In this document: positions 1 to 7,635 of the stretch, one piece after another
Position numbering within the stretch: position 1 is the stretch's first letter
How the letters are laid out: each line of letters starts with the position of its first letter
Assembly: GCF_000416235.1 (NCBI RefSeq)
Contig: NZ_ATLO01000051.1
Span: forward strand, 1-64,000
DNA from: Pseudomonas sp. CFII64
GTDB taxonomy: Bacteria > Pseudomonadota > Gammaproteobacteria > Pseudomonadales > Pseudomonadaceae
Length of the DNA stretch: 64,000 nucleotides
Reading direction: 5' to 3'
Notes under the pieces: model-generated
The model's database searches: none
The model's input: the letters and a program-made list of their open reading frames with translations, nothing else
What the model was told of the DNA's origin: nothing
Program-made: the position numbers and the translations under genes

Positions 1-143
1 TGCGAATCCTCCCGCTGGCCGATGACCTGATGTTGCCGCACGCCAGGCAGGCGATCTACTTTCTCAACAGAATCGGCCGATTGCAGCCATTCAGGATAGG
101 CAGCAACCGGCTTACGCTTCTCTGGATCTTTGGCAACAACCAG
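1..143 (-). CDS. Partial open frame running off the left edge, unidentified
   Basis: The minus strand is open from about position 143 to the window edge and encodes a hydrophilic stretch (VVAKDPEKRKPVAAYPEWLQ and onward). No ATG, GTG or TTG start is evident near 143, so the frame may be a fragment. It lies just downstream of the TonB-receptor relic. The plus strand is also open here, so coding status is uncertain. I do not recognise the product. Confidence 0.22.
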   Translation of the reverse strand, partial: MVVAKDPEKRKPVAAYPEWLQSADSVEKVDRLPGVRQHQVIGQREDS

Positions 144-147
144 CGTC

Positions 148-397
148 CTAGAAGCTGTAGCGGGCGGTCAGCTTGAAATTACGTGGGTCGCCGTAAATGT
201 CGTATGGGTCATAACCTCCATTGGCCACGCTGACGTAGTAGGTAGGATCGAACAGGTTGTTTACGTTGACCCGCAGATCCAATTGCTCGCTGGCCCTGTA
301 ACCTGCCACCAGGCCAGCCACCGTGTAAGAGCCCTGCCGGTTTTGCCATGCAGCAGTACCGCTGCACCCCGAGGTACGGACCGAACGTAGACTTTCA
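148..397 (-). pseudogene. C-terminal relic of a TonB-dependent siderophore receptor
   Basis: Read on the minus strand, this stretch ends in the outer-membrane barrel signature of TonB-dependent siderophore receptors. A QGSYTVAGLVAGYR-like strand is followed by LRVNVNNLFDPTYY, then GDPRNFKLTARYSF and a stop codon at 148-150. The C-terminal Phe is the typical barrel-assembly signal. Upstream, the reading changes frame near 360 (KVYVRS in one frame, then SGTAAWQNRQGSY in another), and beyond about 400 no receptor sequence is recognisable. Only the last 65-80 residues of a roughly 700-800-residue family remain. I infer a truncated, non-functional remnant. Confidence 0.7.
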
Positions 398-602
398 CGA
401 GTTGTAGCGTGGAGGGAAACGCCTTTTTATACTCCCCGTGAGCGCGCCGCTTTTGCGCAGCTTTAAACGACAGCCAGGCTTAGACGAACCTACACGGCTT
501 CATGCGTCACAGATCAGCCCCTTTGGGTTACAGGTGCTTGGCCACGCCATGGCTGCGTGCCATGGCGATGTGAACGCTCCCGGGGACTTGGCTCCCGCTA
601 AG
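398..602. other. Intergenic region without a recognised gene
   Basis: About 200 bases separate the receptor relic from tspO. No convincing reading frame is seen on either strand. Two copies of the 8-bp palindrome GCCATGGC lie around 547-575. Nothing else stands out. Confidence 0.4.
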
Positions 603-1043
603 TCATTTATTGTGGCGCAGGATAGAGAAATTCAGCGCGGCAGCCACCGAGAGCCACAGCAGGTAGGGGAATAAAATAAGTCCTGTGACGATATCCAGCC
701 GCAACGCCAGCAATACCATCGCGGCCACTACAGTCCAAAGAAGAACAAGAATTATCATCGCGGCGCCGATCCGGTTCGCTCCAAAAAACACCGGAGTCCA
801 CAAAGTATTCAACGCTATTTGAGCTGCCCATAGCGCCAGTGCGGTCTCGCTGCCTGGTAGTACGGTTAGGCGATATCCTGCCCACGCCAGCAGTAGATAG
901 ATCGTCGTCCACGCCACTGGAAAGGCCCAATTCGGTGGAGTGAAGCTCGGCTTGTTAAGGGATTCGTACCAGGCCCCCGGCTGGAAGATGATGCCGGTTG
1001 CTCCAGCAGCGCAACATGCAATAAGGAAAATGTAGAAAGTCAT
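603..1043 (-). CDS. tspO: TspO/MBR family tryptophan-rich membrane protein
   Basis: The 146-residue protein has the five hydrophobic helices and family motifs of TspO/MBR translocator proteins: PGAWYESLNKPSFTPPNWAF near residues 27-46, then a WAAQIALNTLWTPVFFG segment and a C-terminal LWLSVAAALN helix. Bacterial TspO proteins sit in the cytoplasmic or outer membrane, bind porphyrins and affect tetrapyrrole and stress responses. Length is normal for the family (about 150-160). An AGGA ribosome-binding site lies just before the ATG at 1043. The surrounding genes give no pathway context. Confidence 0.9.
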   Translation of the reverse strand: MTFYIFLIACCAAGATGIIFQPGAWYESLNKPSFTPPNWAFPVAWTTIYLLLAWAGYRLTVLPGSETALALWAAQIALNTLWTPVFFGANRIGAAMIILVLLWTVVAAMVLLALRLDIVTGLILFPYLLWLSVAAALNFSILRHNK

Positions 1044-1123
1044 ATGTTGTCCTGGTCTCCGAAGGGGTAGTGGCTATTCTTCGGATTGGATGCCTACCCG
1101 ATGAAAAAAGTCCGGCTCCAGGT

Positions 1124-1447
1124 TTATGAGTCAACAGCGTCCAGTGTCTGGTACCACTCAGCGTATGGTGTATTACCCACCTTGTGCCTATTGAAGTCTG
1201 GTGCACCGTCATCCCACCATACTGGGCCACGCTCCCCCAGGCCAACCTTTGCTCTATCGACAGCTGCTCTGGCGGTCTTAAGCTCGTCCGGATCTCCTGA
1301 TGCTTTGGCCGCCTTTACTGCCCGCCGCGCAGCCATCAAGGCGTTCACCAGTCGCTGCCGTTCGTGTTCATCCAACGCAGGATTGGAACAGCGCCACAGC
1401 TTTCCGTTGACAACAAAGTAACGACCGTCTGGTGTCGTGGGATTCAT
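1124..1447 (-). CDS. Conserved hypothetical protein, 107 aa
   Basis: This small soluble protein opens with a PDGRYFVVNGKLWRCSNPAL segment, continues with an Ala/Arg/Lys-rich helical section (residues 25-70), and ends with a PVWWDDGAPDFNRHKV motif. I recognise it as a conserved protein of proteobacteria that databases often label biopolymer transporter Tol; nothing in the sequence supports a transport role, since there is no signal peptide or membrane segment. It is unlinked to its neighbours by spacing. Function is unknown. Confidence 0.75.
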   Translation of the reverse strand: MNPTTPDGRYFVVNGKLWRCSNPALDEHERQRLVNALMAARRAVKAAKASGDPDELKTARAAVDRAKVGLGERGPVWWDDGAPDFNRHKVGNTPYAEWYQTLDAVDS

Positions 1448-1515
1448 AAATCAGTATCCATTTCTATGACTCCCTTCTCCCTGCCTCAACAATGGTATGC
1501 ACCCCGACACCACTC

Positions 1516-2064
1516 TCATCCAGCCTTATCAGGCTGAACAAGTGGCCAATCCGCTATTACCCGGTATTGGCCTTTATGGGACTCGTAAAGCGCAAAGTGG
1601 TCGGCTCGGAGAGCAAACTCTGGCTGGTTATCTGCCTCTGGAACTGACGATTGAAAGTCACGTATCAGGCTCAAGTGAGGTCGATATTCTTTACGCTCTT
1701 GATCTTGCCCGAACGACAACATGGCCTGCTCCAGCGCATATGAAAGCAGCATCAGCTCCGGGAGAGCATCTTGCGGTGTGAGCACCAAAACCTTTGATTT
1801 ACGCCATACCTCAAGCTGGTCAAGGACTACAGTCAGACGTTTCCCGGGTACCCTAACCGTCGATGCGGCTGCACAGATCTCTGCGATCTGGGCCTTATTA
1901 ACAGCTCCCAGAAACAACAGCGTGAGAAGAAAATTAGCTGCAGGGACTGGGCGACCGATCCGCAGCGAAAGCGATGACCGCCATCGGGAAATCGTCTTTC
2001 TCAGTTCAGCTGGGCAGCCTAAGGCAAAAAAAAGTCTAGATTGCGGTTCAATGCTCAACGTCAT
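1516..2064 (-). CDS. thpR: RNA 2',3'-cyclic phosphodiesterase (2'-5' RNA ligase family), one HxTx motif altered
   Basis: This 182-residue protein belongs to the 2H phosphoesterase family (ThpR/LigT): RLFFALGCPAELRKTI at the N terminus, a central strand-helix region, and the second active-site motif HLSL in YRPHLSLIRDF. The first catalytic motif, normally H-x-T-x, reads L-L-T-L: the codon at 1927-1929 is CTT where a His codon is expected, one base from CAT. ThpR enzymes hydrolyse 2',3'-cyclic phosphates and can join 2'-5' linked tRNA halves in vitro. The ATG at 2064 is preferred because the frame further upstream lacks family similarity. Loss of the His may inactivate the protein. Confidence 0.85.
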   Translation of the reverse strand: MTLSIEPQSRLFFALGCPAELRKTISRWRSSLSLRIGRPVPAANFLLTLLFLGAVNKAQIAEICAAASTVRVPGKRLTVVLDQLEVWRKSKVLVLTPQDALPELMLLSYALEQAMLSFGQDQERKEYRPHLSLIRDFQSSVPEADNQPEFALRADHFALYESHKGQYRVIADWPLVQPDKAG

Positions 2065-2283
2065 ACCTCTCTTCACGCATATCCACCAGCCGCTATCTTC
2101 AGCTCTCCACCGCAGGACAAGCGGCTCATAGATGCAGTGGTCGAGACAATTCTCTCGAAAGCTGTATTGCCTGGTTGAGAAGGGGACAGTACTTCGCGTC
2201 GACGTCATTCCTGACGAACGCTCCAACCCGCATCAGGTCACCGCTACGCCGACACGTGGAGATGCAAGGATAACTCGATATCT

Positions 2284-2667
2284 TTAGCCAAGCTTGCTAC
2301 CCCGTACCCTGTGCATTTTTGCCAGGCGCTTTACCCAGTCGCCACCTTGGCTTGCCGTGCATTCTTGTTCAGAGTCGAAGAACACGTGCCGCTCAATATT
2401 CGGTGCGGTGACACCGGCTTTATCGAAGGCGGTTGAAGTCAGCTCAACCATCCGTGTGTCCAGTCCTGCCGCTAAAGCTCGGTCTTTGTTGGCCTTGGTA
2501 TCAAATACCCAGATCACACGCAGGCTTTGAGTAAACGACTGGTAATCGGCCTCATGGGTCAGCCAATCGAAGCCGACGATCTCGGCTTTTGCGGTTTCGC
2601 AGGCGTCTGTAAGACTCGCAATCAGGCAGCGCTCAATGCGGGAGTGGTCACGTTTGCTCGATGGCAT
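2284..2667 (-). CDS. Conserved hypothetical protein, 127 aa
   Basis: The product is a soluble, mixed-charge protein (MPSSKRDHSRIERCLIASLT at the start) with a WVFDTKANKDRAL segment near residues 53-65 and an ERHVFFDSEQEC segment near residues 92-103. No signal peptide or membrane helix is present. A GGAA ribosome-binding site precedes the ATG. I recall similar unnamed proteins from Pseudomonas but no assigned function. It stands alone between thpR and an NTF2-like gene on the same strand. Confidence 0.65.
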   Translation of the reverse strand: MPSSKRDHSRIERCLIASLTDACETAKAEIVGFDWLTHEADYQSFTQSLRVIWVFDTKANKDRALAAGLDTRMVELTSTAFDKAGVTAPNIERHVFFDSEQECTASQGGDWVKRLAKMHRVRGSKLG

Positions 2668-2758
2668 TGTGGTTCCAAAATCAACTGAATGGATAGGAAA
2701 GGCGCGCGCCTACGCGCCCATTCAACGTGTCTTGCAAATACATCCAGGCCAGTAAAAC

Positions 2759-3142
2759 TCAGAGCAGGAAATAGTCGCCGCCCAGCTCGGCAGACAGGTG
2801 CTCTTTCAGCGCTGCAGAAAGCTTGTTCACCGCTTCCACGGGACCGTGGTGAACGCTTACGTTGGAGATTTTGCCTGCCGGGTTTTTGCTGAGAATTACA
2901 ACGCCGTGAACGGCAACGCCACCGAAGGCCAATGCATCATATTCGAGCAGTTCCCTGTCCGCAAAAGTGGCACGAAATATCACTGAATGTGCTTCATACA
3001 TACCACCTACCGCCTGCACGACCTTGATGATCGAATCCCTGCCTCGCAACGAGCGATTGAGGACTGACGAAATCAAAATCGCGTCTGGCGCTAATTCGTC
3101 TAGCCAAGGTGGCGATAACAGCGGTGCCGACGGCAGGCTCAT
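2759..3142 (-). CDS. SnoaL/NTF2-like small protein
   Basis: The 127-residue sequence shows the cone-shaped NTF2/SnoaL fold pattern. An N-terminal helix region with a loop around DAILISSVLNRSLRGRDSIIK is followed by alternating strands with FRATFADRELLEYDALAFGG and HGVVILSKNPAGKISNVSVHHGP. Its ATG overlaps the stop of the upstream oxidoreductase gene (ATGA type), so the two are almost certainly co-transcribed. Family members are ligand-binding or cyclase-like proteins acting on small hydrophobic molecules. The exact substrate cannot be deduced. Confidence 0.8.
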   Translation of the reverse strand: MSLPSAPLLSPPWLDELAPDAILISSVLNRSLRGRDSIIKVVQAVGGMYEAHSVIFRATFADRELLEYDALAFGGVAVHGVVILSKNPAGKISNVSVHHGPVEAVNKLSAALKEHLSAELGGDYFLL

Positions 3143-4077
3143 GGGGCAACCCTCAATACCACCTTGCCCTGCGTGCTTCCTCGTTCCACCATCGCGTGCG
3201 CTTGTGCTCCTTCGCTTAGCGCAAACTCATGACTGACATGCGGCGTTAACTGACCTGACTCGACCCATGCGGCGAGCTGTTGCATGCCGACGCTATCTGG
3301 TTCAACGGCAACACTGGAGAACTGGCGTCCAGCGGCCGCAGCCAACGCCGGCATGTGACTGTTACTCAAACCTATGGATGTTACGACGATGCCGCCCGGC
3401 TTGAGCACTGGCAAAGACCGCTCCGCGTATCCATGACCCACTGTATCGAACACCACATCGATGTCGCTAAGCACCGTGGTGAAATCGACGGTCTGATAGT
3501 CGATCACTTCATCAGCGCCAAGGCTACGCACGAAATCGTGTTTGCCTGAGCTAGCGGTAGTAATAACGTATGCCCCTAGTGCTTTGGCGACCTGCACCGC
3601 GACGTGACCCAATCCTCCTCCGCCACCATGGATAAGTACACGCTGGCCTGGTTCGACCCGCGCGATTTCACTTAACGCCTGCAATGCGGTCAGCCCAACC
3701 AAAGGCAGGGCTGCCGCCTGCACATGGCTAAGGCGCGCGGGTTTTTTCCAGAAGTGGCGCGATGGCGCGGCTACGTATTCTGCATACGCGTTCACCGCAC
3801 GCGGGAACAATGGCATGCCAAAGACTTCGTCGCCCACTTTGAAGCGGGTAGAGCCAACTTCGATTTCCTCAACCACACCTGAAACGTCCCAACCCGGCAC
3901 GAACGGTACTGCCCCCAGCAGTGGGAATACGCCTGATCGCACGATTAGGTCGACCGGGTTGATAGAGGCTGCATGCACACGCACCAGCACCTCAGTGAAG
4001 TTGCGAATCGGCTTGGGAACTTCGGCCATTTCGAGGACTTCGGGGCCGCCAACGCTGTATTGAATCAAGCTTTTCAT
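3139..4077 (-). CDS. NADP-dependent quinone-type oxidoreductase (MDR family)
   Basis: This 312-residue zinc-independent medium-chain reductase has a GroES-like N-terminal half (ASINPVDLIVRSGVFP, then PGWDVSGVVEEIEVG) and a Rossmann half with a GGGGGLGHVAVQVAKALGA nucleotide-binding loop near residues 150-168. There are no structural zinc cysteines. Such enzymes reduce quinones or enones with NADPH. It is divergent from an HxlR regulator about 105 bp away and overlaps the downstream NTF2-like gene, a common arrangement for electrophile-responsive redox genes. The ATG at 4077 gives a full-length family member. Confidence 0.9.
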   Translation of the reverse strand: MKSLIQYSVGGPEVLEMAEVPKPIRNFTEVLVRVHAASINPVDLIVRSGVFPLLGAVPFVPGWDVSGVVEEIEVGSTRFKVGDEVFGMPLFPRAVNAYAEYVAAPSRHFWKKPARLSHVQAAALPLVGLTALQALSEIARVEPGQRVLIHGGGGGLGHVAVQVAKALGAYVITTASSGKHDFVRSLGADEVIDYQTVDFTTVLSDIDVVFDTVGHGYAERSLPVLKPGGIVVTSIGLSNSHMPALAAAAGRQFSSVAVEPDSVGMQQLAAWVESGQLTPHVSHEFALSEGAQAHAMVERGSTQGKVVLRVAP

Positions 4078-4181
4078 AGTTTGGTTTCGCAGGTAACGCT
4101 CTGGAATAGAGCCGATAGGGCTATACTCGTCGACGTGATCTCCCTTGTAAATTAGGCACCTTTTAGTGCTATAGGTACCCA

Positions 4182-4649
4182 GTGGATACTACCTTCAATC
4201 ACATTCCTCGATCCAAGATCGGCAAACTGCGGGCAGGGGATATATACGACGTCACTTGCCCGTCGCGTAGCGTGATCCAAATGCTTGCGGACAAATGGAC
4301 TCTGTTGATAGTTGACTCATTGTCATCGGGGCCGATGCGTTTCGGAGAGCTACGCCGGCATGTGGGCGGCGTGACGCAGAAGATGCTGACGCAGACATTG
4401 CGCTTGCTGGAGCGCGACGGTTTGGTTTTACGCGTGGTCTATCCGAGTGCGCCACCCAGTGTGGAGTATTCGCTGACGCCGCTCGGAGTAAGCATCACCG
4501 CAGTTACTGGGCAGATGTGCCAATGGGCTGAGGACAATATGAAGCCAGTATTGGTTGCGCGGTTCGATTACGACGCCCGCGCGGCACGCGAAGAACAGCC
4601 GCTCCCAAGCCCTACGTCCGGTCGCACCGGACGACGCCAATCCACTTAG
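4182..4649 (+). CDS. HxlR-family transcriptional regulator (divergent from the oxidoreductase)
   Basis: This 155-residue protein carries the HxlR winged-helix signature: DVTCPSRSVIQMLADKWTLL with the Cys typical of redox-sensing members, followed by MRFGELRRHVGGVTQKMLTQTLRLLERDGLV and the wing EYSLTPLGVSI. The start is a GTG at 4182 behind a short AGG. Its divergent placement against the quinone reductase suggests that it represses that operon and is released by quinones or aldehydes; this is inference from the family. The C-terminal tail after residue 130 is poorly structured. Confidence 0.88.
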   Translation: MDTTFNHIPRSKIGKLRAGDIYDVTCPSRSVIQMLADKWTLLIVDSLSSGPMRFGELRRHVGGVTQKMLTQTLRLLERDGLVLRVVYPSAPPSVEYSLTPLGVSITAVTGQMCQWAEDNMKPVLVARFDYDARAAREEQPLPSPTSGRTGRRQST

Positions 4650-4678
4650 CAGCTTCCCGGATGGCGGCTGCCACATGC

Positions 4679-5023
4679 TTAAGGGGGGGCTTTGCCGTCC
4701 GCCCATTTCAGCATGCCATCGAGCACGGGACAAAGGTGCTGGCCCCACGACGTAAGGCGGTAGTCAACACGAGGCGGTTTCTCGTCGTAAATGGTTCGAG
4801 AGATCAGCCTATCGTGCTCCAGGCTACGCAATTGCTGAGCCAGCATTTTCTGGGAAATACCGTCAATCAGGCGCTCAAGATCCGAGAAGCGTTGAATCTT
4901 TCCGTCAAAAAGGTGGAAAAGTATCAAGAGCTTCCATCTGCCACGCAGCAACTGGAATACAGCGTTCACATCGTGGGCGGCCGACTGGGGCGTGTAGATT
5001 TTTTTGTGGCTCATGGCCGTCAC
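4679..5023 (-). CDS. HxlR-family transcriptional regulator (second copy)
   Basis: This second HxlR-type winged-helix protein of 111-114 residues has VFQLLRGRWKLLILFHLFDGKIQRFSDLERLIDGISQKMLAQQLRSLEHDRLI and the wing VDYRLTSWGQHLCPVL. Unlike the first copy it lacks the Cys before the DNA-binding helices. The start is GTG at 5023 or ATG at 5014. It lies divergent to the NTF2/SDR gene pair 78 bp away and is probably its regulator. It faces the other HxlR gene tail-to-tail, with stop codons only about 30 bp apart. Confidence 0.88.
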   Translation of the reverse strand: MTAMSHKKIYTPQSAAHDVNAVFQLLRGRWKLLILFHLFDGKIQRFSDLERLIDGISQKMLAQQLRSLEHDRLISRTIYDEKPPRVDYRLTSWGQHLCPVLDGMLKWADGKAPP

Positions 5024-5101
5024 TTACTTTTTCGTGCGTTCTTGTCGAGGACTGTCTAGCGCGTTGATGATGGCGGTACTACTGATCAACGGGAGATAGC
5101 C

Positions 5102-5428
5102 ATGAGTTTCACTATGGATCCAGCTATTCAAGCATATTTTGCAAGCGAGACAGCTGAGTGCGTCGATGAACTTGAAACGATATTTGCGCCAGATGCTGCG
5201 GTGACAGATGAAGAAACTGCTCACTGTGGCATAGAGGCCATCAAGGCTTGGAAGCAGGCCGCGAAGCAGAAGTATCGGTATACCGTTGAGCCTCTTGATG
5301 GCCGTGTCAGCAATACGGGCATAGTTGTAAACGCGCGGCTTGCGGGTACGTTCCCGGGAAGTCCGGCGGTGGTGACATACACGTTTGGCATCCAGCGCGG
5401 GAAGATCCAGACGTTGGAGATCCGTTGA
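5102..5428 (+). CDS. SnoaL-like (NTF2 superfamily) protein
   Basis: The 108-residue product has the NTF2-like pattern: a helical N terminus (MDPAIQAYFASETAECVDEL), the IFAPDAAVTDEETAHCGIEAIKAWK segment that often marks SnoaL domains, and four strands ending TYTFGIQRGKIQTLEIR. A GGGAGA ribosome-binding site precedes the ATG. Its stop overlaps the start of the SDR gene by one base, so the two form an operon likely controlled by the divergent HxlR protein. Enzymatic role unknown. Confidence 0.82.
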   Translation: MSFTMDPAIQAYFASETAECVDELETIFAPDAAVTDEETAHCGIEAIKAWKQAAKQKYRYTVEPLDGRVSNTGIVVNARLAGTFPGSPAVVTYTFGIQRGKIQTLEIR

Positions 5429-6207
5429 TGAATACGACCGACCAGATCAAATGTCGCCGGGCGCTCGTCACCGCCGGCACTCAGGGCATAGGCAAGGCCG
5501 TCGTTGAGACATTGCTGGCGGAGGGAGTCGATGTCTTGGCAGTGTCGCGGCATCGTCCGGACTGGCTCGCCGAAGAACATTTTTTTGCATCCGATATCAG
5601 CACGCTTGAAGGATGTCCGGCCGTCGTGGCAGCAGCTCAACGGCGCTGGAGTGAGATAGATATCGTGGTGCATGTTCTCGGCGGTTCATCTGCGCCGAGC
5701 GGAGGATTCCAGGCCTTGACCGACGAGGATTGGGCGGCGGCATTCGACTTGAACTTCTATCCATCTGTGCGGATCGACCGGGGCCTGGCGCCATTGATGC
5801 TCGCGCAGAAATTCGGGGTCATTATCCATGTGACTTCGATCCAGAGTCAGTTACCACTGCCCGAAGCCACAACGGCCTATGCGGCAGCAAAGGCGGCACT
5901 GTCCAATTACAGCAAAGCATTGTCCAAAGAGCTGAGCCCGCAGGGCGTCAGGGTTGTACGGGTCTCGCCGGGGTGGGTTGAGACCGAGGCGGCGCAAGGC
6001 TTGGTCAAGCGGATCGCAGAGGGCAAAGGCATCAGTGAAGACGATGCCAGGCAATCGGTCATGGACTCTCTTGGAGGGATCCCTCTAGGCAGGCCAAACC
6101 GTCCCCAGGAAGTGGCTGACCTCGTCAGCTTTCTGGTTTCTGACAAAGCCAGCGCTATCACCGGCGTCGAATATGTCATTGACGGCGGCACCATCCCAAC
6201 CGCTTGA
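5428..6207 (+). CDS. SDR-family NAD(P)-dependent oxidoreductase
   Basis: This classical short-chain dehydrogenase of 259 residues has the TAGTQGIGKAVVE cofactor-binding glycine motif near residues 15-27, VHVLGGSS in place of NNAG, a catalytic Ser in HVTSIQSQ, and the YAAAK catalytic Tyr/Lys pair. The C terminus carries VTGVEY-like ITGVEYVIDGG. The ATG at 5428 overlaps the upstream TGA; a TTG three bases earlier is less likely. It probably reduces or oxidises a small carbonyl compound together with the upstream SnoaL-like protein. Substrate unknown. Confidence 0.9.
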   Translation: MNTTDQIKCRRALVTAGTQGIGKAVVETLLAEGVDVLAVSRHRPDWLAEEHFFASDISTLEGCPAVVAAAQRRWSEIDIVVHVLGGSSAPSGGFQALTDEDWAAAFDLNFYPSVRIDRGLAPLMLAQKFGVIIHVTSIQSQLPLPEATTAYAAAKAALSNYSKALSKELSPQGVRVVRVSPGWVETEAAQGLVKRIAEGKGISEDDARQSVMDSLGGIPLGRPNRPQEVADLVSFLVSDKASAITGVEYVIDGGTIPTA

Positions 6208-6362
6208 GGCAGAAAAGTTGCCAGGCAACTGTCTCGATGATCGGTGCGCGCTCGACGTGGTCGCTAATCACTTCGAAAGGTTCAGCTTGGAATGAGTGGT
6301 CGGTCACCCTCCGACGAAGCAAAGCCAGTCAGAGATTGACCAACCCACCATTTGCCGGTTAG

Positions 6363-6378
6363 CTGTACAAATATACAG
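6363..6378 (+). promoter_or_regulatory. LexA (SOS) box upstream of the rulAB relic
   Basis: The sequence CTGTACAAATATACAG fits the gammaproteobacterial LexA operator, CTGT-N8-ACAG with an AT-rich centre. It ends 17 bp before the ATG of the rulA fragment, the position expected for SOS control of umuDC/rulAB operons. It appears intact even though the genes behind it are destroyed. Confidence 0.8.
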
Positions 6379-6395
6379 TCTTCGGCGTTTCCCTC

Positions 6396-6741
6396 ATGAT
6401 CACCTTCCTCGGCCCACTTGCCGCAGCGACTTCGAGCTCCCGCTTTATTCCTACCCTGTGCCTGCTGGGTTTCCAAATCCTGCAGCCGACTATCTCGAAC
6501 AGAAGATCTCGTTGGACGAGCTGCTTGGCCTGCCTGCTGCACATATTTACCTCGTCCGGATCGCAGCCCGAAGCTACCCAGAGGGTCATGGGTGTGTTGG
6601 ACGAAATTAACGCCAGATGGAGAAAGGACGCTGAGAGTGGCAAGCGTACCGACGAATCCTGATTGGGGAATGTGTAGAGAGATGATGAGCCGTCGCTATA
6701 CGACGCGGGTTGATCATCTTTGGACTGTGTACTGCAAATAA
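6396..6741 (+). pseudogene. rulAB: rulAB (umuDC-type) deletion scar: rulA 5' end fused to rulB 3' end
   Basis: The ATG at 6396 starts MITFLGPLAA, as in UmuD/RulA. After a frameshift near 6425 the sequence continues as DFELPLYSYPVPAGF and NPAADYLEQKISLDELLGL, ending at HIYLVR, the RulA N-terminal domain before its self-cleavage and catalytic residues. At about 6565-6580 it switches to the C-terminal end of RulB: PEATQRVMGVLDEINARW, a further shift, then VPTNPDWGM and YTTRVDHLWTVYCK with a TAA at 6739-6741. The rest of rulA and almost all of the polymerase gene are deleted. Three reading frames are needed to follow the homology. No functional Pol V can be made. rulB is a known insertion hot spot for mobile elements in Pseudomonas. 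Confidence 0.85.
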
Positions 6742-6795
6742 AAAAACCATCATCAGGATGGCGAAAGATCGTTTTGTGAAAGGAGAGATGAACAG

Positions 6796-7038
6796 ATGAC
6801 AGCAACAAACTCTGTCGCTTTAACGCGACGTGAATTGCAGGGGATCAGCTCTGACCTGAAGTGGTCGGCGGTTGAGCTCGCTCGAATAGCTGGACGCCTC
6901 GGCGCTGCTGGGAACTCGTCCGATGCGCAGGCGGTGCTGCGAATGATCCAGATTTTCCAGCAGGGAGAGAAACGGCTCGACATTATCGCTAATCAGATAA
7001 GCGATATGGCATTCCTGCAGGAAGCTGACAAAGCGTGA
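6796..7038 (+). CDS. Small conserved hypothetical protein, 80 aa
   Basis: An AAAGGAG ribosome-binding site, with a slightly long spacer, precedes this ATG. The product is hydrophilic and predicted largely helical (RRELQGISSDLKWSAVELAR, then SSDAQAVLRMIQIFQQGEKR) without signal peptide or membrane segment. I do not recognise a domain. It lies immediately after the rulAB scar and before another orphan small gene; no operon partner is evident. Confidence 0.6.
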   Translation: MTATNSVALTRRELQGISSDLKWSAVELARIAGRLGAAGNSSDAQAVLRMIQIFQQGEKRLDIIANQISDMAFLQEADKA

Positions 7039-7291
7039 TCATGAGGTGAAATGGATCAGTTATTTTTCGTTTGGATCGTCGTCTGTACTCGCGCTCGGCC
7101 CAAGTAATCCGATGCTCCAAGCCGCCGCGCAGCCGTTAAAACCTAAACACATGTTGGTATGATGGGCGCTTGCGGACATAGTTTACCAAACTACCTTTTG
7201 TCGATTATCAGGAACATTGTTCTCCTTCAGGTCGCCTATCGTTGCTCAGCAGGGCGTTGTACCTACGTCTTCGGCAATAGAGTAAATTTTT

Positions 7292-7570
7292 ATGGGTGTA
7301 GATACTCGCTTTGGCGAACTGCAAGCTAACGATGCGAAGGAATTGCTGGACTGCCCAACTGAATTGGATCGGCAAATCCTAGCGTACTCACGACAATGGT
7401 TACTTGTGGGCATTTTTTTACGTTGCACCACATGCGGCGCATCGCAGAAAGCGAGTGATAGCGCTAATTCCTTCCGTCATCGCCAGGAATGCGAGATGAA
7501 GTCCGCTGAGCATGAATACCCTTGGCGACAGCTGCTCGCCATATTGTCCCTCTGCCCTATGAGCGCTTGA
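7292..7570 (+). CDS. Small protein with a putative zinc-binding Cys/His cluster, 92 aa
   Basis: The frame encodes an acidic N terminus (MGVDTRFGELQANDAKELLD), a short hydrophobic stretch and then FLRCTTCGASQKASDS followed by FRHRQECEMKS and a YPWRQLLAIL tail. The CxxC pair and the downstream H-x3-C spacing look like a small zinc ribbon. The ribosome-binding site is weak. I recall similar unnamed Pseudomonas proteins with a CxxCGAxQKA motif, but assign no function. It is flanked by intergenic DNA on both sides. Confidence 0.5.
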   Translation: MGVDTRFGELQANDAKELLDCPTELDRQILAYSRQWLLVGIFLRCTTCGASQKASDSANSFRHRQECEMKSAEHEYPWRQLLAILSLCPMSA

Positions 7571-7635
7571 CGGAGGCGACGCGTTAGTGGCCGATCGTGG
7601 CCTGCTCGTCGGCGGATAAGTGACCCGGGCGGACG

